This document shows, piece by piece, positions 6,672 through 12,631 of a DNA stretch of 12,631 nt. Each line of letters begins with the position of its first letter. The first letter of the stretch is position 1. The notes beneath the pieces were generated by a model that saw nothing but the letters and a program-made list of their open reading frames with translations, made no database searches and was not told the DNA's origin. A program made the translations under genes and the position numbers. The DNA comes from Roseobacter sp. (GTDB lineage: Bacteria; Pseudomonadota; Alphaproteobacteria; Rhodobacterales; Rhodobacteraceae): positions 1-12,631 of the forward strand of contig JAGXHB010000154.1 in the NCBI GenBank assembly GCA_024636425.1, read 5' to 3'.

Positions 6672-8812
6672 CCGACCGCAAGAACATTCTGCTGATCAGC
6701 CTTGATGATGCGTTTGCCTATTGGAAATACCGTTCTGCCTTCGGTGTCGAATTGCAGACCCCGAACCTTGACCGGATCTGCGCGGAATCGACAGCGTTTC
6801 AATCCGCCTATTGTCAGGTTCCGGTCTGCGGGCCGTCACGCTCCAGTTTCATGTCGGCTCTGACCCCGCACGAGCTTGGTATCTTTGACAACTATACGAA
6901 CGTCTTCGACGTGCTGCGCCCCGAACAGATGTGGTCTTACCGGCTCAAGCAGGAAGGGTATTACTGCTCCAACGCGGGCAAGGTCCATCACCGGTTCAAG
7001 CCGCTGCCGGCCGAGATCCATAATGTGCTTTATTCCCACCCCCCCGAGGCGCTGACGATCGGACCGGGCAAGAACGCCAAGACCAAGAATTTCGGCGGGC
7101 TGATGAAGGGGCTAGGCACGACCGACCCCAAGTTTGATGCAAAATACTACGACGCGCAATCCGCTGCATCCGCGACCGATTTTCTGCAAAGCTACGACCG
7201 CGATGCGCCGTTCTACCGCGAGGTCGGTTTCTACCACCCGCATTCGCCCTACAAGACGCCCGTCCGGTTCAAGGACATGTATGATGAGGAAGCGTTCACC
7301 CAGCCTGATGCCTGGAAGACACCGCATGACAGGAACGCCTTTGCCGATCTGTTCATGCAGGAAAATCTGGACGCGTCCCAACTGGGAATCTGGCGCAAAA
7401 GCCTGCGCAATTACTTTTCCGCATTTTCCCATGTCGATCATCATATCGGCAAGGTGTGGGATGCGCTGAAGGCGTCGAAACATGCCGACAACACAATCGT
7501 CGTCATCCTGGCCGATCACGGCTATCACGTGGGCGACAAGAACCGTTTCCGCAAGCTGACCTTGTTCGAAGAAGCCGCGGGCGTGCCGATCATCATTCAC
7601 GATCCGTCCGACCCCACGGCCCGCGCAGTCACCGATCCGGTCGCTCTGCTGGATGTGGGGCCCACAGTGCTGGACTATGCAGATTGCCCGCCGATCTTTG
7701 ACTGCGCAGGCATGTCCCTGCGCCCGCAAGTCGCGGGCGAAGATGTTACAGGGCGCGCCGTGCCCACTTTCTTTTTCGGAAGTGCCGCGATCCGCAAGGG
7801 TGACTATCGCTATATCCAGTATCAGGATGGCAGCTGTCAGCTTTTCAACATCAAGGACGACCTGTGGCAGCTCAAGGATCTCTCGGGCAGCGACCCTGCG
7901 CGCAAGGACATGCATGCCGCTCTGATCGCGACATGCCGCGCCTACGGGCTCGAGCTGCTGGACCCTGCAAATACCGCCCCCGGGCCGAATGCCTATTGCA
8001 GCGTCACGCGCGGGCTGCTGCCACCAGATCACCTGACCGGACAGGGCGCGATGTCGACCGGCAGCCTGACCGCGCAGGATGTGAGCCCCGCGTTCCGCAA
8101 GCATTTCGCGATCCTGCCAGAAAACGGCACGATCGGGATGCCGGATGGCATACGCAGTGTTTATCTCGCTTCTGACTACAGCTTTGGCACAGACTACTTC
8201 GGCATCGTGGGCAATGATCGCGGCAACCTGATCAACTTCATCGGTGGTCATGCACGATTCCTCCTCGATATCGAATGCGGCAGTGGCAATGACACCGTCT
8301 TGGGGCATCTTGATCCAATGCGGGTTCGGTTGAACGCGGGCGATAATCTTGTCGTGACGGGCCACACCGGGGCTGAAATCTTTGCAGGTGCGGGGCGTGA
8401 CCGCATCCAGACCGCCGACGGAGACAACAAGATCCACGGCGGCAGCGGTACGATGCATGTGGTCGCGGGCAAGGGCCGCGATGTGATCACCACGGGCGGT
8501 GGCGCTGCTCATATTGTAAGCGAGGGGGGCCACACCGAGATCGTTCTGGATCAGGGCCAGTCACTGGTCGAGATCAAAGGCGGCGAAATCACACTGATCG
8601 CAAGGCGCAGCGGCCAGATGCAGCAAATCAAGGGGTTCACCGGAGGCCAAATCGATCTGACCGATTGGGCTGTGCTTGGCCCCGTCGATCTGCACGGCGA
8701 CGCCAATGGCGATACCATCGTGACCGCCGGGACAGAGCGTGTGCGCTTTGTCGGTACGTCTGTCGATGTCGTCAGGTCGGCCATCACCTCTTCGGGGGAG
8801 CTGCGCGGATAA
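6668..8812 (+). CDS. Sulfatase (iduronate-2-sulfatase-like) with RTX-like C-terminal half
   Basis: The protein is 714 residues. Residues about 1-425 are an alkaline-phosphatase-fold sulfatase: LISLDD gives metal ligands Asp13/Asp14, VCGPSRSS is the CxPxR signature with Cys54 as the formylglycine precursor, GKVHH follows, FYHPHSPY recalls the iduronate-2-sulfatase branch, and ILADHGYHVGD supplies Asp283/His284 with Lys296 nearby. LFNIKDDLWQLKDL closes the core. There is no N-terminal signal peptide. From about residue 535 there are glycine/aspartate-rich repeats resembling degenerate RTX nonapeptides (GSGNDTVLG 538-546, AGAGRDRIQ 573-581, AGKGRDVIT 600-608), then a QIDLTDW ... GDANGDTIVTAG segment typical of RTX protein ends. 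This implies calcium binding and type I secretion, with Cys54 oxidised by FGE before export. The ribosome binding site AAAGGGGG (6651-6658) lies inside the previous gene. The true substrate is unknown. Confidence 0.88.
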   Translation: MTDRKNILLISLDDAFAYWKYRSAFGVELQTPNLDRICAESTAFQSAYCQVPVCGPSRSSFMSALTPHELGIFDNYTNVFDVLRPEQMWSYRLKQEGYYCSNAGKVHHRFKPLPAEIHNVLYSHPPEALTIGPGKNAKTKNFGGLMKGLGTTDPKFDAKYYDAQSAASATDFLQSYDRDAPFYREVGFYHPHSPYKTPVRFKDMYDEEAFTQPDAWKTPHDRNAFADLFMQENLDASQLGIWRKSLRNYFSAFSHVDHHIGKVWDALKASKHADNTIVVILADHGYHVGDKNRFRKLTLFEEAAGVPIIIHDPSDPTARAVTDPVALLDVGPTVLDYADCPPIFDCAGMSLRPQVAGEDVTGRAVPTFFFGSAAIRKGDYRYIQYQDGSCQLFNIKDDLWQLKDLSGSDPARKDMHAALIATCRAYGLELLDPANTAPGPNAYCSVTRGLLPPDHLTGQGAMSTGSLTAQDVSPAFRKHFAILPENGTIGMPDGIRSVYLASDYSFGTDYFGIVGNDRGNLINFIGGHARFLLDIECGSGNDTVLGHLDPMRVRLNAGDNLVVTGHTGAEIFAGAGRDRIQTADGDNKIHGGSGTMHVVAGKGRDVITTGGGAAHIVSEGGHTEIVLDQGQSLVEIKGGEITLIARRSGQMQQIKGFTGGQIDLTDWAVLGPVDLHGDANGDTIVTAGTERVRFVGTSVDVVRSAITSSGELRG
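8281..8520 (+). repeat. Degenerate RTX-like nonapeptide region in the sulfatase
   Basis: This stretch encodes residues about 538-617, where the GGxGxDxux pattern recurs imperfectly: GSGNDTVLG, AGAGRDRIQ, GGSGTMHVV and AGKGRDVIT. Several lack the aspartate, so the calcium-binding capacity may be partial. The DNA is too diverged to be a nucleotide-level tandem repeat. Confidence 0.6.
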
Positions 8813-8840
8813 TGGCCCCTCGCAAAATACACAAAGATGC

Positions 8841-8857
8841 CGCCGCAGATCGCGGCG
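8841..8857 (+). promoter_or_regulatory. Hairpin before the sulfotransferase gene
   Basis: CGCCGC (8841-8846), five-base loop AGATC, GCGGCG (8852-8857) form a perfect 6-bp GC stem in the 88-base gap after the sulfatase. No T-run follows. It lies 22 bases before the AAGGAG ribosome binding site, as with the hairpin at 3447. It may attenuate transcription or set relative expression of the sulfatase and the genes after it. Confidence 0.4.
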
Positions 8858-8900
8858 CTCCGTTCCATTCACCAACACAAAGGAGCATTGCAAAGCGCCT

Positions 8901-9872
8901 ATGCCCAAACTGATCATCCATATCGGCTCGCAAAAGACGGGCTCCACCTCGATCCAGACATTCCTGACACAGCAAAGCGCCAAGATGGAAGAAGCAGGCC
9001 TGAGCTATGTGAAGGCCGGTCGCGGCCCTGCAGCGCATAACAAGCTGGCGTTCAAGCGGAATGGCGCACAGTTCCCGGTGCTGATGAAACGCCTTGTGGC
9101 AGAGGTGGAGAACACTCCCGACAAGACGCATGTCGTCTCGGCTGAAATGCTGTTCACCCCGCAGATGGCCGATGCCATGGCCCAGTATTTCCCCGATGAA
9201 CTGCGCAAGGATACAAAGGTGATTGCCTATATCCGGCGGCAGGACAAATTTCTTGAGGCGATGTACAAGCAGGTGGTCAAGACTGGACGTTTCAAGGGGA
9301 CCGCACAGCAATACGCACAGAAGCGCGAACGCGCGCTGATGTACAGCAAGGTTCTGGATTCCTGGGCGCAGGAGTTCGGCACCGGAAACGTGCTCGTCCA
9401 ACCCTATGAACGCAAGAATTTCCGCGAGGGCGATGTGATCCTCGATATGGCGGCGCATCTTGGCATGACCAATGTCACGCGCGAGGATCTGCCCGAAAAG
9501 TTTTCCAATATCACCCTGTCGCGTGAAGTGTCGGAAATGCTGGGGATCATCTCGAACACCACCGACATCAACATCGCAGAGCTGATCCGCGTGATCATCC
9601 GCAATAATTCCGAAGGCGCGTTTCATTCTGGCGACAGCTACTCTCCGCTGGAACGCAAGGAGATCGTGGACAAGTATATCGAAGACAACGAATATGTCCG
9701 TGCCACCTATCGCCCCGACCTGCCCGCGTTGTTTGACCTTGCCGAATTTGATGGTGATCTTGCCTCCGAAGGGATCCCGGCGGCCGAACAGGTGATCCGA
9801 CTGCGCCAGGCCCAGAACGCAGTCTTCGAGGCGATTGGCCAGTCGCATAAATCCATCTGCGAACCCGGATAA
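8901..9872 (+). CDS. PAPS-dependent sulfotransferase (Rhodobacteraceae type)
   Basis: This 323-residue protein opens with LIIHIGSQKTGSTSIQ, the 5'-phosphosulfate-binding loop of sulfotransferases, with Lys12 as the key residue. The second nucleotide-binding segment is VIAYIRRQDKFLEAMY (Arg112/Arg113 region), the place of the 3'-phosphate-binding motif, although the usual RDPxxxxxS form is altered. The family transfers sulfonate from PAPS to a hydroxyl or amine, here most likely on a carbohydrate given the neighbouring glycosyltransferase. The protein appears cytoplasmic. The start ATG 8901 fits the family, which begins a few residues before the HIG motif; a longer in-frame ATG at 8739 lies inside the sulfatase gene and is rejected. 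The AAGGAG at 8880-8885 is 15 bases from the ATG, unusually far, and no closer in-frame start exists. Sulfate addition here and sulfate removal by the preceding gene are opposite reactions, which may act at different sites. Confidence 0.85.
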   Translation: MPKLIIHIGSQKTGSTSIQTFLTQQSAKMEEAGLSYVKAGRGPAAHNKLAFKRNGAQFPVLMKRLVAEVENTPDKTHVVSAEMLFTPQMADAMAQYFPDELRKDTKVIAYIRRQDKFLEAMYKQVVKTGRFKGTAQQYAQKRERALMYSKVLDSWAQEFGTGNVLVQPYERKNFREGDVILDMAAHLGMTNVTREDLPEKFSNITLSREVSEMLGIISNTTDINIAELIRVIIRNNSEGAFHSGDSYSPLERKEIVDKYIEDNEYVRATYRPDLPALFDLAEFDGDLASEGIPAAEQVIRLRQAQNAVFEAIGQSHKSICEPG

Positions 9873-9890
9873 CCGGCGATACGGGGCCGG
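9873..9890 (+). other. Short inverted repeat directly after the sulfotransferase stop
   Basis: CCGGC (9873-9877) and GCCGG (9886-9890) enclose an eight-base loop immediately after the TAA at 9870-9872. A competing stem pairs CCCGG (9864-9868) with CCGGG (9887-9891). No T-run follows, so readthrough into the next gene is likely. It may be mRNA 3'-end structure or chance. Confidence 0.25.
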
Positions 9891-9928
9891 GCAGAGAAGA
9901 CCGCAACCAGCATGAAATGGACGAGCGC

Positions 9929-10720
9929 ATGAGCAAGCTCAAGACCTTTGAATACGCCGAGCGCGCCAGCGGTCCTTTGATGCTGGACCTGCACGCGCCG
10001 ACCGACGGCACGGCCCGCGCGCTGATCCTGTTCGGCTATGGTGGCGGATTTACCAAGGGCAATCGAGACAACAAGGTGCACCAGCCCCTTGTGACCCGCC
10101 TTCGCGACGCAGGTTTCGCCGTCGCGATCCCCGATTACCGTCTGAAGACCGGACGGGATGACATAACCCCGGATGAGGCGCTTCAAGCCAAACGCGTGGC
10201 CAACCGAATTGAACGTCAGGGTTGGGGCATGGCACGCAAGCTGTTCGATTTGCGGCTGTATACCGCCTGTCAGGATCTTTCGGACGCACTTGGTTTTTGC
10301 CGGTCGGAGCTGCGCGACTGGAATGTCGCCGCACCGAAGGTTGGCATGCTGGGGGTGTCGGCAGGCGGGCTGACGGGCAATACGCTGTGCTATCCGCCGG
10401 GGGTCTGGAAGTCCAAGTTCAACGCGCCGGATGCGATGGTATCGCTTGCCGCCCCCGTGGTGCATGACTGGCGTATCCGCGCAGATGGCCCGCCGCTGTG
10501 GGTGATCCACGGTAAACGCGATCGTATCATCCCAAGCGTTGTGTCCGAGGCTGCGGCCCGGGCGGCAGCGAAACAGGGCGCAAATGTGCAAGTAACCATC
10601 CCCACTGATGCACCCCATATCGGCATCGGTAAGTACATTCTTGGGACCAAATCCGACACCGGCACCGTGTATTTTGACGAGATCATCGCCTTTTTCGACC
10701 GACATCTGGACCTTCAATGA
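9929..10720 (+). CDS. Alpha/beta hydrolase, esterase-like (HGG/BD-FAE-like)
   Basis: The protein is 263 residues from ATG 9929 (MSKLKTF). An in-frame ATG at 9917 would add four residues; I prefer 9929 because GGACGAG lies just upstream, while 9917 has no recognisable ribosome binding site. The pattern is that of a compact carboxylesterase: oxyanion loop ILFGYGGGF, nucleophile elbow GVSAGG (Ser147), acid in IHGKRDRII (Asp198) and histidine in TDAPHIG (His230), in the usual order and spacing. All three catalytic residues are present, unlike in the fusion protein at 4455. It shares no obvious similarity with the three paralogues to the left beyond the fold. There is no signal peptide, so it should act in the cytoplasm. 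The substrate is unknown; removing or transferring acyl groups on the glycan or a precursor would suit the context, but that is inference. It lies 56 bases after the sulfotransferase. Confidence 0.82.
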   Translation: MSKLKTFEYAERASGPLMLDLHAPTDGTARALILFGYGGGFTKGNRDNKVHQPLVTRLRDAGFAVAIPDYRLKTGRDDITPDEALQAKRVANRIERQGWGMARKLFDLRLYTACQDLSDALGFCRSELRDWNVAAPKVGMLGVSAGGLTGNTLCYPPGVWKSKFNAPDAMVSLAAPVVHDWRIRADGPPLWVIHGKRDRIIPSVVSEAAARAAAKQGANVQVTIPTDAPHIGIGKYILGTKSDTGTVYFDEIIAFFDRHLDLQ

Positions 10721-10807
10721 CGCAGGCCATCTGGTGGAACCGTCGCAACAAACCCATAATTTTGCCCTCATTACGATAGTAAAACTCTGTTAGGTGTCCG
10801 GAAATGA
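10721..10807 (+). promoter_or_regulatory. AT-rich gap with a weak possible promoter
   Basis: The 87 bases between the esterase stop and the next GTG are clearly richer in A and T than the flanks, notably 10751-10792. GATAGT (10775-10780) could serve as a -10 element, but I find no good -35 at 16-18 bases. The next gene may therefore have its own transcription start, at low confidence. Confidence 0.2.
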
Positions 10808-11788
10808 GTGATTGCTTTAAGACTTGCACTTCTTCGCCATGATGCCGAGATCGCGTTGACCGCAATGCATGACCTGCAAGACAGACAAGACACGAGGTAT
10901 GATGCTTTGACCCGAAAAATTCAGTACACCATCCAGCTGGGTACCTCTTTTGATGAAGGTCAGGAACTGATCTGGTCGCTCGTCAAGGAACCTTGGATCA
11001 CGCAAGAAAATATCTATGTGCACCGCCCGCGATTTTACAGGTCGCACCTGAGCCGCCTTGCAGCACAAGCAGACGGCACGCAGGCGGGGCCGCAGGATCT
11101 GCAAAAGATGTTTCACCTTGACCAGACCGATCCCGATCAGGATCTGCATTTCGTCCTGAACATGACGGAACCCATGCAGCCCGAAACGCATTTTTACGCG
11201 GATGGAAAATGGTTCGACGGGTTGGGCGTGCGTGCCGCACGGCTGCGCGCGGTGCTTTCACCTGCGCCTGTCCAATTCATGCTCTGCCTGCGCAATCCCG
11301 CGATGCTGCTCTCCGCTGCGCTTACCAGTGGAGACTATCCGGCCTATGATGCAGCACTGCCAAATCCCTTCACGCTCAGATGGACCGATGTGGTGCACGA
11401 CCTGCGCGCCCATTTGCCTGACGCGCCCATCACCGTTTGGTGTGCAGAAGAATCGCCGCTTATATGGGGAAAGGTTCTATCATCCTTCGGGGCACCCGAG
11501 CACGAACTGACTCTCGACGGGCAGACCCACCTGGCCAGGTCCTTGATGAATGACGAGGGCGGCAAACGGCTCACGGAATACCTGCGCGAGCATCCCGATC
11601 TGACCGACGACCTGCGCGCGCGGGTCATCTCGATCTTCATAGAAAAGTTTACGCCGCCCGAAAAGCTTGAGGCCAATGTCGCGATTCCCGCCTGGTCCGA
11701 AGACAAGCAAATCAGAATGGATGCGCTCTATGCTGCCGATCTTGAACAGGTGGCGAAGATCGACGGGGTTACCTTCATCACCGTCTGA
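10808..11788 (+). CDS. Uncharacterised protein, faintly sulfotransferase-like
   Basis: The 326-residue product starts at GTG 10808, the first possible start, because an in-frame TGA lies at 10805-10807. GGAAA (10800-10804) is close but not a good ribosome binding site; ATG 10865 is the next alternative and would remove 19 residues. No signal peptide or membrane segment is seen. The N-terminal quarter is helical and polar. The middle has VQFMLCLRNPAMLLSAAL, which resembles the RxPxxxxxS region of sulfotransferases, followed by SGDYPAYDAALPNPF, RWTDVVHDLRAHLPDAPITVW and EESPLIWG, an arrangement reminiscent of Rhodobacteraceae sulfotransferase-like proteins. The canonical 5' loop (xxGxxKTGT/S) is absent; YVHRPRFYRSHL occupies a comparable place. 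It could be a degenerate or unusual sulfotransferase, or an unrelated family of unknown function. Confidence 0.65.
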   Translation: MIALRLALLRHDAEIALTAMHDLQDRQDTRYDALTRKIQYTIQLGTSFDEGQELIWSLVKEPWITQENIYVHRPRFYRSHLSRLAAQADGTQAGPQDLQKMFHLDQTDPDQDLHFVLNMTEPMQPETHFYADGKWFDGLGVRAARLRAVLSPAPVQFMLCLRNPAMLLSAALTSGDYPAYDAALPNPFTLRWTDVVHDLRAHLPDAPITVWCAEESPLIWGKVLSSFGAPEHELTLDGQTHLARSLMNDEGGKRLTEYLREHPDLTDDLRARVISIFIEKFTPPEKLEANVAIPAWSEDKQIRMDALYAADLEQVAKIDGVTFITV

Positions 11789-11804
11789 CCGCCACATGTG
11801 ACTC

Positions 11805-11835
11805 TTGGCATGACAGCAGCACGTCAAAAGATAAT
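11805..11835 (+). promoter_or_regulatory. Candidate promoter for the methyltransferase-like gene
   Basis: TTGGCA (11805-11810) matches five of six -35 bases and GATAAT (11830-11835) five of six -10 bases, but the 19-base spacer is long. The same DNA also fits a sigma54 element in its invariant positions: TGGCATG from 11806 with a GC exactly ten bases after the GG. Neither reading is strong. Transcription would leave a leader of about 100 bases. Confidence 0.3.
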
Positions 11836-11853
11836 ACGGGAGCCAAAGCATTA

Positions 11854-11878
11854 AGGCTTGCGCTTGGTCTGCGCGCCT
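11854..11878 (+). other. Bulged hairpin in the gap before the methyltransferase-like gene
   Basis: AGGC (11854-11857) pairs with GCCT (11875-11878) and GCGC (11860-11863) with GCGC (11871-11874). This gives 8 bp with a two-base TT bulge and a seven-base loop. No T-run follows. It would lie in the 5' leader if the candidate promoter at 11805 is used, otherwise in the 3' region of the preceding gene. Confidence 0.3.
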
Positions 11879-11887
11879 CACAGGCTG

Positions 11888-11898
11888 GTCAAATTGAC
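11888..11898. promoter_or_regulatory. Perfect 11-base palindrome, possible operator
   Basis: GTCAA-A-TTGAC is a perfect inverted repeat with a one-base centre, followed by two further GGTCAC-like words (GGTCACC near 11899 and GGGTCAC near 11913). The cluster of GGTCA words 30-58 bases before the ATG at 11946 suggests a binding site for a dimeric regulator, but this is pattern only. Confidence 0.25.
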
Positions 11899-11945
11899 GG
11901 TCACCACCCTTTGGGTCACTTCCTTTATTTGCACGCGAGAATGAC

Positions 11946-12631
11946 ATGATAACTTTTGAGGCTGCCATCAATGCCATGGATAAACCAGCGATTGCCGACC
12001 TGAACACCAAGGCGCTTGATCAGGGAGACGTCATCAACCTAATCTTGCAGCGTTCGGAAATTATCATGGATCAAGAACGCCACAACAGATATATCCGTGC
12101 TTGGATGACGGGTGACACAGCCCCGGTGGTCGATCTTATCGACAGGCTGGGGATGGATCTGCTGGTGCGTCGCGCGGCGGCGTTCATTTATCTCGAATAC
12201 CAGCAGCTCCGCCCGGTTTTTGACACCAAGCCCCCCAAGTCAATCGCAGATATCGGCTGCGGCTATGCGCTGTTCGATCTGTTTCTGGCGCACGATTATG
12301 ACTGCAAGCTGAACCTGATCGACCTTGAAACCAATGAAAACCGGCATTTCGGCTATGAATCCGAAGGTGCTGCGTATTCCAGTCTGGCCAGCGCCAAAAA
12401 GCTGCTGACGGATAACGGCATCTCGGCGCAAAAAATCAAGACGCTGAACCCGGACAAGGATCCGGTCGACAAGCTAAAGGGGCTTGATTTCGCGTTCAGC
12501 TTTCTGTCTTGCGGCTATCATTTTCCTTGGCAAACCTATCGCGACTTTTTCCTCGGCTCGGTTGCCAAAAACGGCCGCGTGATCATCGACATACGCGCCA
12601 AGACTCTTTCAAAAGCGGTCATCGAACTGTC
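11946..12631 (+). CDS. SAM-dependent methyltransferase-like protein (3' end outside window)
   Basis: The frame opens at ATG 11946 and is still open at the right edge, giving 228 residues. SIADIGCGYALFDLFLA (about 98-114) is a good methyltransferase motif I, the glycine-rich SAM loop. CKLNLIDLETNE fits the following acidic strand (motif II). LDFAFSFLSCGYHFPWQTYRDFF resembles the motif IV region and the helix after it, and GRVIIDIRAK the next strand. About 95 residues of helical N-terminal extension precede the fold. No signal peptide is visible. The ribosome binding site is weak (GAGA at 11936-11939). A nearer ATG at 11941 runs straight into a stop. The gene is separated by 157 bases from its neighbour and probably begins a new transcript. 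A role in methylating a sugar or glycan would fit the cluster, but the substrate cannot be read. Confidence 0.75.
   Translation, partial: MITFEAAINAMDKPAIADLNTKALDQGDVINLILQRSEIIMDQERHNRYIRAWMTGDTAPVVDLIDRLGMDLLVRRAAAFIYLEYQQLRPVFDTKPPKSIADIGCGYALFDLFLAHDYDCKLNLIDLETNENRHFGYESEGAAYSSLASAKKLLTDNGISAQKIKTLNPDKDPVDKLKGLDFAFSFLSCGYHFPWQTYRDFFLGSVAKNGRVIIDIRAKTLSKAVIEL

Noticed and set aside
7112..8533. 473-codon minus-strand open frame
   Set aside because: It is antisense to the sulfatase; low stop-codon density is expected opposite high-GC coding DNA, and the product shows no family features.
8739..8900. Upstream ATG start for the sulfotransferase
   Set aside because: It falls inside the sulfatase gene, and the family normally begins a few residues before the HIG-KTG loop, as ATG 8901 does.
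10804..10842. 12-codon minicistron overlapping the start of the gene at 10808
   Set aside because: It has no good ribosome binding site or sequence feature, and overlapping ATGs of this length are common by chance.
1..12631. Search for tRNA/rRNA genes, CRISPR arrays, complete insertion sequences and phage attachment repeats
   Set aside because: I saw no tRNA-like cloverleaf pieces, no regularly spaced repeats, no transposase with terminal inverted repeats and no paired direct repeats; the only transposon-like trace is the helix-turn-helix tail at 3272-3409.

Overview
The window looks like a chromosomal accessory region of a marine alphaproteobacterium, most likely a Roseobacter-clade Rhodobacteraceae. 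This is inferred from the GC-rich coding sequence with matching codon use, the many Rhodobacteraceae-type sulfotransferase and alpha/beta-hydrolase-like proteins, and an RTX-type secreted enzyme. Genus cannot be fixed from the sequence. All ten supported genes lie on the + strand. The longest gap without a gene is 157 bases, and I see no RNA gene, CRISPR array or complete mobile element.

Layout, left to right: the 3' end of an unrecognised gene (to 262); a gap with a good sigma70-like promoter (364-392); an alpha/beta-hydrolase-like protein (415-1344); a formylglycine-generating enzyme (FGE) whose GTG start overlaps the previous stop (1341-2327); a GT32-like glycosyltransferase with an odd C-terminal tail (2417-3424); a second hydrolase paralogue (3480-4391); a third, catalytically degenerate paralogue fused to an SGNH-esterase-like domain (4455-6671); a sulfatase with an RTX-like C-terminal half, overlapping the previous gene by ATGA (6668-8812); a PAPS-dependent sulfotransferase (8901-9872); a small alpha/beta hydrolase (9929-10720); an uncharacterised protein with faint sulfotransferase-like features (10808-11788); and a SAM-methyltransferase-like gene cut by the right edge (from 11946).

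The unifying chemistry is sulfate-ester metabolism. FGE converts the active-site cysteine of a CxPxR sulfatase to formylglycine. The only sulfatase here carries exactly that motif (CGPSR, Cys54) and ends in a probable type I secretion region instead of starting with a signal peptide. A sulfotransferase, a sugar transferase and several esterase-like proteins surround it. The most economical reading, which is inference, is a cluster that builds, modifies or remodels a sulfated glycan or sulfated secreted product, with the sulfatase matured in the cytoplasm and exported by type I secretion.

The least expected items are: (i) a glycosyltransferase whose last 46 residues align without gaps to my recollection of the IS3-family transposase OrfA helix-turn-helix; (ii) a family of three hydrolase paralogues in which one has lost its nucleophile and histidine, become fused to a second degenerate esterase domain, and is translationally coupled to the sulfatase; and (iii) the sulfatase-RTX fusion encoded with its own FGE.
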